From positions 124,001 through 188,000 of the forward strand of contig NZ_JAUSUJ010000005.1 of assembly GCF_030813915.1 (NCBI RefSeq): a DNA stretch of 64,000 nt. Reading direction: 5' to 3'. The notes beneath the pieces were generated by a model, which was not told the origin of the DNA, did no database searches, and was given only the letters and a program-made list of their open reading frames with translations. Position 1 is the first letter of the stretch; the number at the start of each line of letters is the position of its first letter. Shown here piece after piece: positions 55,400 to 63,687 of the stretch. Source of the stretch: Rhodoplanes tepidamans. GTDB taxonomy: Bacteria > Pseudomonadota > Alphaproteobacteria > Rhizobiales > Xanthobacteraceae. A program made the translations under genes and the position numbers.

Positions 55400-56227
55400 T
55401 CACGCCATGTTGTGCAGGCCGGCGTCGACGTAGATGGTGTCGCCCGTCATGCCGGACGCGCTGCCGCCGACCAGGAACGCCACGGTGCGCCCGACCTCGG
55501 CGATGTCGACCAGCCGGCCCGCCGGGCTGCGGGCGACGGCGTCGGCGACCAGCTCGTCGAAGGCCGCGATGCCGCTCGCCGCGCGGGTCTTCAGCGGACC
55601 CGGCGACACCGCGTAGACGCGGACCCCGGCGTCGCCGAGCTCCGCCGCGAGATAGCGGGTGGTCGCCTGCAGGGCCGCCTTCACGGGCCCCATGATGTTG
55701 TAGTTGCTGACGACCTTGTCGGCCCCGTAGTAGCTCATCGTCAGCAGCACGCCGCCGGGCCGCATCAGCGGCTCGGCGAGGCGCGCCATCTCGATGAACG
55801 AGAAGCACGACACCCGCATCGCCTGCTCGAAGCCGGCCAGCGAGCAGTCGATCACCCGGCCGTGCAGGTCTTCGCGCGGCGCGTAGGCGATCGAGTGGAT
55901 GACGAAGTCGAGGTGGCCCCATTCGGCGCGGATGCGGTCGAACACCGCCTGCATCTCGCCCGGCCGCTCGACGTCGAGCGGCAGCAGCAGGCTCGCCTGA
56001 ATCGTCTCGGCGAGCGGCCGGACGTACTTCTCGGCCTTCTCGTTGAGATAGGTCAGCGCCAGCTCGGCCCCGAAGGCGCGCAGCTTCGCCGCGCAGCCAT
56101 AGGCGATGCTGTGCTCGTTGGCGACGCCGACGACGAGCCCGCGCTTGCCCTTCAACATGTCGCCGATCCGAGTGTCCGGGTCCCACACCTTGGGAAGCGG
56201 GTCGATCGGCCTGGCTGCCATCGTCAT
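55400..56227 (-). CDS. fabI: Enoyl-[acyl-carrier-protein] reductase (NADH), FabI type
   Basis: 275 residues, SDR fold. It shows GKRGLVVGVANEHSIAYGCA (NADH-binding, FabI variant), HSIAYAPREDL, and the catalytic YNIMGPVK (Tyr-x6-Lys). The C-terminus (GDTIYVDAGLHNMA) is typical. It reduces trans-2-enoyl-ACP in fatty-acid elongation. It lies in a catabolic neighbourhood, so it may be a secondary copy or act on a pathway enoyl ester; not decided by sequence. Confidence 0.92.
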   Translation of the reverse strand: MTMAARPIDPLPKVWDPDTRIGDMLKGKRGLVVGVANEHSIAYGCAAKLRAFGAELALTYLNEKAEKYVRPLAETIQASLLLPLDVERPGEMQAVFDRIRAEWGHLDFVIHSIAYAPREDLHGRVIDCSLAGFEQAMRVSCFSFIEMARLAEPLMRPGGVLLTMSYYGADKVVSNYNIMGPVKAALQATTRYLAAELGDAGVRVYAVSPGPLKTRAASGIAAFDELVADAVARSPAGRLVDIAEVGRTVAFLVGGSASGMTGDTIYVDAGLHNMA

Positions 56228-56315
56228 GTCGGGTCCTTCAGTGGCATGGGTGGATGCGCCTGCCGTCCGGTCACGACCGCCGAAGCGGCGCGACGGGCGC
56301 GCGGCCTTCCGCGCG

Positions 56316-56528
56316 TCAGGACTCCAGACGGCTCACGCTCCACGGCGCGTCGAAAACCGTGATCATGGCCGCCGTGACGAACGGGTTGGCGAGCATCATG
56401 GCGGCCGACACGTTGCATCCTACCATCATGACCAGCAGCGGAAACGGCACGAGGTCGCATGGCCGGAAACCGATGGCTGCCCTGCGGAACGCGGGACGCT
56501 CGCGGCCGTCCACCGGGACGGGTGTCAT
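56316..56528 (-). CDS. Small hydrophobic protein between the dehydrogenase and fabI
   Basis: 70 residues starting MTPVPVDGRERPAFRR, with a central nonpolar stretch (VPFPLLVMMVGCNVSAAMML, then PFVTAAMITVFDAPW). The ATG is preceded by GGAGCGGAG and lies 8 bp after the hydroxyacyl-CoA dehydrogenase stop, in operon position. It has no recognised family. It may be a real membrane peptide or an incidental reading frame. Confidence 0.5.
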   Translation of the reverse strand: MTPVPVDGRERPAFRRAAIGFRPCDLVPFPLLVMMVGCNVSAAMMLANPFVTAAMITVFDAPWSVSRLES

Positions 56529-56536
56529 CTCCGCTC

Positions 56537-57397
56537 CTACCTGGTCGCGTAGTCGAAGAAGCCGCGGCCGGACTTGCGCCCGAGCCAGCCGGTCTCGACG
56601 TATTTCCGCAGCAGCGGACAGGGCCGGTACTTCGAATCGCCGTAGCGGTCGTGCAGGATCTCCATGATCGACAGCACCGTATCGAGACCGATCAGGTCGG
56701 CGAGCGCCAGCGGGCCCATCGGATGGGCGAAGCCGAGCTTGGCGACCGCGTCGATGTCGGCGGCGGTCGCGACCCCCTCCATGAGCGCGAACACCGCCTC
56801 GTTGATCATCGGGATCATGATGCGGTTGCCGCAGAAGCCCGGATAGTCCTCGATCCTGACGGCCCGCTTGCCCATGCGCTCGATCAGGGCCTGGGTCGCG
56901 CGCAAGGTCTCGTTCGCGGTCGCCAGCCCGACGACCACCTCGACCAGCGGCATCACCGGCGCCGGGTTGAAGAAATGCATGCCGATGACGCTGCCCGGCC
57001 GCCGCGTCGTCGCGGCGATCTGCGAGATCGGCAGCGACGACGTGTTGGTCGCCAGGATGGCGTGCGGCGGCGCCGCCGCGTCGAGGCGGGTGAAGATCGC
57101 CCGCTTGACCTCGAGCGTCTCGGGCGCCGCCTCGATGACGAGGTCGGCCTCTCCGGCCGCGGCCTCGAGATCGGGCGCGGCCCGCACACGCGCGCGCGCG
57201 GCCTGCCGGCCGGCGGCGTCCATCCGGCCCTTCTCGACGAGCTTCGCCAGGCCCGCGTCGATGCGCTGGAGGCCGCTGTCGACGCGCTCCGGCGCGACGT
57301 CGTTGAGCGCGACGTCGAGGCCGGCGCACGCCGCCACCTGGGCGATGCCGGCCCCCATCTGGCCGGCGCCGATGATCAGAAGGCTCTCGATCGACAT
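56537..57397 (-). CDS. 3-hydroxyacyl-CoA dehydrogenase (3-hydroxybutyryl-CoA dehydrogenase type)
   Basis: 286 residues. The Rossmann motif LLIIGAGQMGAGIAQVAA and catalytic HFFNPAPVMPLVEV (His) with the second domain GFCGNRIMIPMINEAVF are those of Hbd/PaaH. It oxidises (S)-3-hydroxyacyl-CoA to 3-ketoacyl-CoA with NAD+. It stands between MaoC and a small ORF on the same strand, 52 bp after MaoC. Confidence 0.93.
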   Translation of the reverse strand: MSIESLLIIGAGQMGAGIAQVAACAGLDVALNDVAPERVDSGLQRIDAGLAKLVEKGRMDAAGRQAARARVRAAPDLEAAAGEADLVIEAAPETLEVKRAIFTRLDAAAPPHAILATNTSSLPISQIAATTRRPGSVIGMHFFNPAPVMPLVEVVVGLATANETLRATQALIERMGKRAVRIEDYPGFCGNRIMIPMINEAVFALMEGVATAADIDAVAKLGFAHPMGPLALADLIGLDTVLSIMEILHDRYGDSKYRPCPLLRKYVETGWLGRKSGRGFFDYATR

Positions 57398-57449
57398 GAC
57401 GTCCTCGTCTCGTTCGTGTCGTGATGATTCGGCGGGGCCGGCGCAGCCG

Positions 57450-57893
<444 letters not shown>

Positions 57894-57987
57894 AGTTCCT
57901 CCGCTTCGTTTCGGGCGACGGCCCGGGACACGCCCGCGCTCCGGTGACGAGGAGCGCGGACGTGCCGCACGGCGCCGCCGTGGTGCC

Positions 57988-58926
57988 TCACGCGGCGTCG
58001 GCCCAGCCGACTGCTGTCCGCCCCTTCAGGCCCAGGATGGTTCGCGCCTCGTCCGGCGCGGCGATGCCGAGGCTCAGCTCGCGGGCGATGCGGACGATCG
58101 TCTCCACCTGCTCGGCGCTGCTCTTCGCCAGCCGCCCCGGCCCCATGTAGAGGTTGTCCTCGAGCCCCACCCGGACATTGCCGCCCATGGTCATTGCCAG
58201 GAGCGTCATCGGCAGCTGGGCCCGGCCGGCCGCGCAGCACGACCAGACGAAGTTCCCGGCTCCGATCACCCTGCGGGCGGTCTCCACCATGAACACCAGG
58301 TTCTCGGCCGTCGCCGCGATGCCGCCCAGGATCCCCATCACGAACTGCAGGTACAGCGGCGCCTTGAGCACGCCGATGTCGAGCAGATACTTGACGTTGT
58401 TGATCATGCCGACGTCGTAGATCTCCAGCTCCGGCTTGGTGCCGGCCGCGTACATGGCGTCCGTGAAGGCGGAGATGCTGCGGAACGTGTTGGGGAAGAT
58501 CAGATCCTCGGTGGACTTCAGGTACGGGATCTCCCAGTCGAACTTCGGCGTCTCGATCTTGTCGGCCAGGCGGTGGATGGCGAAGTTCATCGAGCCGGCG
58601 TTGAGCGAGGCGAGCTCCGGCCGCAGGATGCCGATCGGCTTCACCCGCTCCTCCGGGCTCATGCCGAGGCCGCCGCCCGTGGTGATGCAGATGGCGGCGT
58701 CGCAGCGCGCGTGGATGGCGGCGGCGATGTCGCGGAACACCCCGATGTCGCTCGACGGACGGCCGTCCTTCGGGTCGCGGGCGTGGATGTGGACGACCGC
58801 GGCCCCGGCCTCGGCGGCGCCGACCGCCTGGTCGACCACCATGTCGGGAAGGTAGGGAAAATGCGGCGACAGGCTGGGAACGTGCACGCCCCCGGTGATC
58901 GCCGCGGTGACGACGAGCTTGCTCAA
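57988..58926 (-). CDS. BKACE family beta-keto acid cleavage enzyme (DUF849)
   Basis: 312 residues, TIM barrel. It starts from TTG as (L)SKLVVTAAITGGVHVPS, with conserved AGAAVVHIHARDPKDGRPS (zinc His-x-His), ITTGGGLGMSPEERV, and GGNVRVGLEDNLYMGPGR. BKACE condenses a 3-keto acid with acetyl-CoA, giving acetoacetate plus a CoA ester, in pathways such as lysine fermentation and carnitine degradation. The cognate keto acid is not evident. The nearby 3-hydroxybutyrate dehydrogenase could process the acetoacetate. Confidence 0.9.
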   Translation of the reverse strand: MSKLVVTAAITGGVHVPSLSPHFPYLPDMVVDQAVGAAEAGAAVVHIHARDPKDGRPSSDIGVFRDIAAAIHARCDAAICITTGGGLGMSPEERVKPIGILRPELASLNAGSMNFAIHRLADKIETPKFDWEIPYLKSTEDLIFPNTFRSISAFTDAMYAAGTKPELEIYDVGMINNVKYLLDIGVLKAPLYLQFVMGILGGIAATAENLVFMVETARRVIGAGNFVWSCCAAGRAQLPMTLLAMTMGGNVRVGLEDNLYMGPGRLAKSSAEQVETIVRIARELSLGIAAPDEARTILGLKGRTAVGWADAA

Positions 58927-59012
58927 AGCGATTGTTCCTGTTGTTCGGGGGCGGCCGTCTCGGATCCGGCCGGCACGCCCCGTCGTGATCGATCCGCCGA
59001 AGACGGCTGCTC

Positions 59013-60587
59013 TCAGGCCGATGTCTTCTCCGCGTGCACCTCGTGGTGGGCGCTGTCGTCCTCGCGGCGGATCCGCAGCGCGACGGCGCGGGTTGAGGGA
59101 CTGACGTCCGGCTCGAAATAGGCCTCGTAGGCCTCCCGCGGCGGAGCGGGCGTCAGGTAGACACCGATCAGCGTCGCGACGAGCGACAGGCCGGCGCCGA
59201 CCGCGAACGGATTGGAGAAGTCCAGGAGCTTGGCGACGACATAGACGAGCGTCCCGACCAGGATGCCGGCATAGGCGCCCGAGCGGTTCATCCGCCGCCA
59301 GAAGAGCCCCAGCCAGACCGGCCACATGAAGGCCGCACCGAACGCGCCGTAGACATAGGTGAAGCCCATGGCGAGCAGGAGCGGCGGCTTGATCGCGCTG
59401 AGGACCGACAAGGCGCCCAGCACCAGCACGGTCCAGCGAAGGTGTCGCGTCGCCTTCACGTCGTCGAGCTGGCCTTGCGGGCGCAGCGCACGGTAGATGT
59501 CATAGTAGAGCGAGGTGCCGCAGTTCAGCAGCATGGAGTTGGCGGTCGAGATCGCGGCCGCCAGGATGGCGATCAGCGTCATCGCACCGACGAAGGCCGG
59601 CGCATGCTCCTGCACGATCAACGGCATGATGTAGTCGGTGGTCTTGCCGACCGGCAGGCTGGGCAGAAGCATCTTGGCGCCGAGGCCGATGACGATCAGG
59701 CAGACGAAGATCGGGATCAGCGCGACCACGGTCCACATCATCTGGAGCACGGCCGCCTTGGTGTTCCTGGGCGCCATGAAGCGGTTGATCCAGTGCGGCG
59801 CCACCGACGCCCCGAGGGCGTTCGACATGAATATGCCCATCAGCACCGACCAGCCGAAGGTGCCTTCGGGCGTCAGCAGAACACCCGCCTCCATCGGCGC
59901 GCCCCCGACATTGATCGGCGCGGTGGTCTGCGCGAGATTGTCGAGAATCGGGCCGATGCCTCCCGTCGCGTAGAGGACGGCGCCGGTGCCGAAGACCAGG
60001 CCGATCAGGATCAGCACCGCGTTGAGCGTGTCGGTCGCCGCCACCGACCAGAAGCCGCCGAGCGACGTCAGCACCAGCAGCGCCAGGAAACCGAAGATGG
60101 CGTACTCGTAGGGAATGCCGGTGATCGTGTTGAACACGATGCCGAAGCCGACGACCTGCAGGTGGCAGAAGATGAAGTAGCCGACGAACATCAGGGCCGC
60201 CACGAGAAGCTGCAGGGTGCTGACCTTCTCGAAGGGCTCGAACCGCATGCGGATGAACTCGGGGAAGGTCCGCGCCGGGATCTCCGGACGACGCACCTTG
60301 TAGGCGAGGATCGGCATGATCGACGTCGCCAGGAACCACCCGGCCACCCAGCCGATGATCGCCGCGACACCGGTGCGGTAGAGATACCCCGGCACGCCCA
60401 TCACGGACGCCACGCTGACCCAGGTGGCCACGGACGTGCCGATCCCCAGCAGCAGCCCCATCCGGTGGCCGCCCGTGGTGAAGTCCGAGAGCGTCTCGAC
60501 CTGCCTCATGCTCTGGACGCTGGTCCACGCCAGAAAGGCCAGATATCCCGCGAAGACGACGATGTAGGAGATGCTCATGGCGCTCAT
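59013..60587 (-). CDS. Sodium:solute symporter (SSS family)
   Basis: 524 residues, about 13 helices. The opening SISYIVVFAGYLAFLAW, GGHRMGLLLGIGTSVATWVS and SFGGF-like SLGGFWSVAATDTLNAVL fit the SSS fold. The C-terminal tail is hydrophilic (EDDSAHHEVHAEKTSA). The start (MSAMSIS) has AGGAGGTCGCC just upstream, within the end of a 44-residue ORF. The solute is unknown; the operon content suggests a carboxylate or keto/hydroxy acid. Confidence 0.88.
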   Translation of the reverse strand: MSAMSISYIVVFAGYLAFLAWTSVQSMRQVETLSDFTTGGHRMGLLLGIGTSVATWVSVASVMGVPGYLYRTGVAAIIGWVAGWFLATSIMPILAYKVRRPEIPARTFPEFIRMRFEPFEKVSTLQLLVAALMFVGYFIFCHLQVVGFGIVFNTITGIPYEYAIFGFLALLVLTSLGGFWSVAATDTLNAVLILIGLVFGTGAVLYATGGIGPILDNLAQTTAPINVGGAPMEAGVLLTPEGTFGWSVLMGIFMSNALGASVAPHWINRFMAPRNTKAAVLQMMWTVVALIPIFVCLIVIGLGAKMLLPSLPVGKTTDYIMPLIVQEHAPAFVGAMTLIAILAAAISTANSMLLNCGTSLYYDIYRALRPQGQLDDVKATRHLRWTVLVLGALSVLSAIKPPLLLAMGFTYVYGAFGAAFMWPVWLGLFWRRMNRSGAYAGILVGTLVYVVAKLLDFSNPFAVGAGLSLVATLIGVYLTPAPPREAYEAYFEPDVSPSTRAVALRIRREDDSAHHEVHAEKTSA

Positions 60588-60596
60588 GGCGACCTC

Positions 60597-60731
60597 CTAC
60601 TCGTACCGGAACAGGCGACCGGTGGCGCCCCAGCGACGCACGCCGGAGGCTTCGATCAGGCTGCAGAGATAGACCGCGACGGCGACGCAGAAGGCGATGC
60701 TCGCGCCCCAAAACATCAGTGCTATCCACAT
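60597..60731 (-). CDS. 44-residue membrane peptide preceding the SSS symporter
   Basis: MWIALMFWGASIAFCVAVAV opens one hydrophobic helix (to about residue 27). A basic C-terminus follows (EASGVRRWGATGRLFRYE). It ends 9 bp before the symporter start, and its TAG stop touches that gene's ribosome site. The arrangement is like that of small accessory subunits of some SSS transporters (such as the YhdT-PanF pair). It is too short for standard ORF calling but looks real on hydrophobicity and spacing. Confidence 0.68.
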   Translation of the reverse strand: MWIALMFWGASIAFCVAVAVYLCSLIEASGVRRWGATGRLFRYE

Positions 60732-60812
60732 GAGTCAGACCCTCGTTCGAATCTGTGATGCGGCTCGGTGCGGCCCCTGTCGGGGCGCGCTCTCGGCGTG
60801 GGCGGCTCGGCT

Positions 60813-61595
60813 TCAGCGCGCCGTGTAACCGCCGTCGACAGGGAGCAGCACTCCCGTGATCGACTTGGCGCCCTCGCTGCAGAGGAACACGACCGTCGCG
60901 CCGATCTCCGAAGGATCGATCAGCCGCCGGGTCGGATGATTCTGGGTGAAGACGCGGTCCATCGCTTCCTCCTCGGTGCAGCCGAGGACCTTGGCCTGAT
61001 TGGGAAGCTGACTCTTGATCACGTCGGTCAGGACGGTGCCGGGCAGGATCGCGTTGCAGGTGATGCCGTCGGCGGCCACTTCCAGCGCGACCGCCTTGGT
61101 CAGGCCGGCGAGACCGTGCTTGGAGGAGACGTAGGCCGGCTTGTGAGGCGCGGCGATCACGCCCATGACCGACGAGATGTTGACGATGCGGCCCCATTTC
61201 CGCTCGATCATCCCGGGTAGCACGGCCTTGATGAGATGGAACGGGGCGTCGAACATCACGGCCCGCAGGAGGTTCCATTTCTCCTCCGGATACTCGACCA
61301 GCGGTGCAACGAACTGCAGCCCGGCGTCGTTGACCAGGATGTCGATGTGCCCCAGCTCGCGCATGGCGTCGGCCGCCAGGCCGCGCACCGCCTCCGGCTC
61401 GCTCAGGTCGGCGCCCGAGTGCACGACCTTGACGCCGTGCTCGCTCGCGATCTCCCCGCACAGGCGCTCCGGCACACCGGCCGGCGCCAGACCCCCGATC
61501 ATCAGGTTGCAACCTTCGGCGGCCAGCGCCCTGGCGATGCCCAGGCCGATTCCGCTCGTCGCACCCGTGACGATGGCATTCCGATTTTTCAGCAT
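60813..61595 (-). CDS. bdhA: 3-hydroxybutyrate dehydrogenase (SDR)
   Basis: 260 residues, classical SDR. It shows AIVTGATSGIGLGIARALAA (TGxxxGxG), NDAGLQFVAPLVEYPEEKW, catalytic Ser in VNISSVMGV and YVSSKHG (Tyr-x3-Lys). The QFVAP and EEKWN positions and the C-terminus (VLLPVDGGYTAR) match bacterial D-3-hydroxybutyrate dehydrogenases. It interconverts 3-hydroxybutyrate and acetoacetate, which suits the neighbouring BKACE that forms acetoacetate. It is first in the minus-strand run and faces the GntR gene. Confidence 0.88.
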   Translation of the reverse strand: MLKNRNAIVTGATSGIGLGIARALAAEGCNLMIGGLAPAGVPERLCGEIASEHGVKVVHSGADLSEPEAVRGLAADAMRELGHIDILVNDAGLQFVAPLVEYPEEKWNLLRAVMFDAPFHLIKAVLPGMIERKWGRIVNISSVMGVIAAPHKPAYVSSKHGLAGLTKAVALEVAADGITCNAILPGTVLTDVIKSQLPNQAKVLGCTEEEAMDRVFTQNHPTRRLIDPSEIGATVVFLCSEGAKSITGVLLPVDGGYTAR

Positions 61596-61654
61596 TTCTC
61601 GACCCCCGGCTGGTTCCTCCGGGGCACTTTCCCGCTCCGTCGTGCTCAGGTCAA

Positions 61655-61682
61655 GATCATTGATCTATGATCTGTGATCACA
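61655..61682. repeat. Four-unit 7-bp GATC array between bdhA and gntR
   Basis: GATCATT-GATCTAT-GATCTGT-GATCACA: GATC at 61655, 61662, 61669 and 61676, exactly 7 bp apart, about 60 bp upstream of bdhA. It contains overlapping TGATC/GATCA half-sites and could be a GntR operator. The remaining gene-free stretch to 62015 shows nothing else clear. Confidence 0.65.
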
Positions 61683-62015
61683 CTTATGTACCATACTCAC
61701 CTGTCTGGCCCCGGCGCCTCGCGGCAGAGGCCGGAGGCGAACGGACCGTGTCCACGTGAATGCCGTGCTCGTCGGACGGGCGAGTGCCCGGGCGTGCCTC
61801 TGTCCGGCGATCGCGCACCGGCGACAGGCACGGCCGCACCGCCTCGGACGATACGTTCCGGTTGATTGACTCCGTCAGATCAAACACATACACCGGGTCG
61901 AGGCGAATCGGCGCGGTTCACCGACGCCCTGCAGCGCAGTTCGTTGTGAGGGTCTGCGCAATGCGGCATGCTCGCGGGCTCGGCTCGTCGGGCTGGCTCG
62001 CCGGGTTTTTCATCG

Positions 62016-62744
62016 ATGTACGACAGTTTGCCTTCGATCGACGTCTCCAGCTTGCAGGAGCGGGTGTACCAGGGCCTGCGCATGGCCCTGCTGAGCGGCC
62101 ACTTCCAGCCGGGCGAGCCGATCTCGATCCGCAAGCTGGCCGAGTCGCTCGGCACCAGCCCGATGCCGGTCCGCGAGGCCCTGAAGCGGCTGATGGCCGA
62201 GAAGGTGCTGGTCCAATCGTCCAACCGGCAGATCCGGGTCACCCCGTTCGATCCGCAGCTGCACGGAGAGTTCGTCCGCATCCGGATGGAGATCGAAGGC
62301 TACGCCGCCGAGCGGGCCGCGCGGATCCGCGACGCCGGTCTGGTCGACCGGCTCCGGCAGGCCAACGCCGGGATGGTCGAGGCCGCCCGGCGGTCAGATA
62401 CCGCCGCGGCACTCGCCGCCAACCAGGCCTTCCATTTCGAGATCTACCGCGCCGCCGGCTACTCTCAGCTCGTCGACATGATCGAGAACCTGTGGCTGCG
62501 GACCGGCCCCTTCCTGGGGACGATCGGCCGCAAGCCGGTCAATCTCGAGACGTTCTTCGGGAACGGCCACCACTTCCACGTCCGCGCCATCGAGGCGATT
62601 GCGGCCCGCGACGGCAAGAAGGCGCGGCGCGCCATCGCGCTCGACATCCGCACCGGAACGATGTTCCTGCGCAAGATCTACGACCCGCTGGACGCGACAC
62701 GTTCCGCGGCCGAAAGGCCGGGCCGCAAGTCCGGCTCCGCCTGA
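62016..62744 (+). CDS. GntR-family regulator, FCD subfamily
   Basis: 242 residues. The winged HTH is ISIRKLAESLGTSPMPVREA followed by LKRLMAEKVLVQS. The FCD ligand domain shows RIRMEIEGYAAERAA, ANQAFHFEIYRAAGY (metal-binding His/Asp pattern) and HHFHVRAIEAI. FCD regulators sense carboxylic acids and usually control the adjacent, often divergent, catabolic genes; bdhA and its operon are the obvious targets. The start is the ATG of MYDSLPS. Confidence 0.9.
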   Translation: MYDSLPSIDVSSLQERVYQGLRMALLSGHFQPGEPISIRKLAESLGTSPMPVREALKRLMAEKVLVQSSNRQIRVTPFDPQLHGEFVRIRMEIEGYAAERAARIRDAGLVDRLRQANAGMVEAARRSDTAAALAANQAFHFEIYRAAGYSQLVDMIENLWLRTGPFLGTIGRKPVNLETFFGNGHHFHVRAIEAIAARDGKKARRAIALDIRTGTMFLRKIYDPLDATRSAAERPGRKSGSA

Positions 62745-62790
62745 CGGCCAAGCGAGCCGGGCTCCGGCTGCGAGCCGATATCCTTCGGCC

Positions 62791-62850
62791 GGTCGCAACG
62801 CCGCACCAGAACGGCGACGACGCCGACAGCGCCAGCAGCAGCGGCACGTG
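62791..62850 (-). pseudogene. Possible remnant of a GCS2 carboxylate-amine ligase
   Basis: The reverse frame reads VPLLLALSASSPFWCGVATG, resembling the LLALSANSPFW-G-DTG core of GCS2-type carboxylate-amine ligases. Nothing before or after is conserved. No other gene is seen in 62745-63111. Confidence 0.3.
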
Positions 62851-63111
62851 CGTCGGGCCGACGACCCGCGCCGTCACATCATGGGCCGGGTGATCCGTCA
62901 CGTCCTGCCACGGCGCTCGCGCCCGTGCGCGGCATGGAGCCGAGCCTTGCCGCGGTGCGGGTCGGGGTCGGCGCGATGACCAAACTCGTCGAGACGCCTT
63001 GACGGGCTGCGTCCGACGCGAGCACGCCTTCCGGCGCGATCATGAAACCTCCGGCGTGCCAAACACTTGACTCCGCGTCTATGCGCTCGCGCGCCCGCTG
63101 CGGCAGGACCC

Positions 63112-63270
63112 ATGAGATCGACATCCGGAGTGCTCGTGCTCGCGCTCGTGGCCGGCGCCTGCCAGCGGGAGGCGCGCGAGCTGCACGAGCGTGAGGCGAT
63201 CACGGTCAAGACTTCGAAGATCGAGACGCCGTGGGAGCCGACGCCGTTTCCGCCGGACCTTCATGGATGA
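63112..63270 (+). CDS. Small putative lipoprotein
   Basis: 52 residues: MRSTSGVLVLALVAGACQRE with a lipobox-like VAGAC, then a short hydrophilic tail ending PWEPTPFPPDLHG. GCAGGA precedes the ATG. It resembles other tiny lipoproteins; no function can be assigned. Confidence 0.45.
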   Translation: MRSTSGVLVLALVAGACQREARELHEREAITVKTSKIETPWEPTPFPPDLHG

Positions 63271-63687
63271 CGGCCTTGCCGCCAGAGACTCAGAGCCCGG
63301 CGCGATAGTTCCCCGACGCGGGGAAGCGCCCTCGATCGGAGGGCGAGACGAATTCGCGTGGAGCTTCCGGAGGCGCGACCCGACCGGAGGGCGCAGATCG
63401 GAGACGTTTTCGAACCCGATCGCGTCCGGGCTGGCGGAGGGAGTCGAGCTGCGGACGAACATTCTCCACGTCGATCGACGCACGAGATCGTGCGAGAGCG
63501 GATTCGCGCAAAATCGACAGTGCGAATGGGAGACGAAAGCTCCGCGCCGGCTTCCGTTTGAGTCTCTCGTCCAGGGATGTGAGCACGAGCGGCGCAACCC
63601 GGGCGAAGTTGGTAGCAGGAATTTTTTCCTTGACGACATCACCCCGTCCACATAGGAAATTTGTCATGATCAACTGAGACACAGATC
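63271..63687. other. Gene-free stretch before the right-edge gene
   Basis: Reading frames here are Arg/Ser-rich on both strands and match no known family. Base composition is less GC-rich towards 63600-63690. No repeat, promoter motif or RNA gene was recognised. Confidence 0.5.

Noticed and set aside
56224-56460. Minus-strand frame starting at 56460 upstream of fabI
   Set aside because: Arg/His-rich, overlaps the better 70-residue hydrophobic ORF in another frame, and has no good ribosome site.
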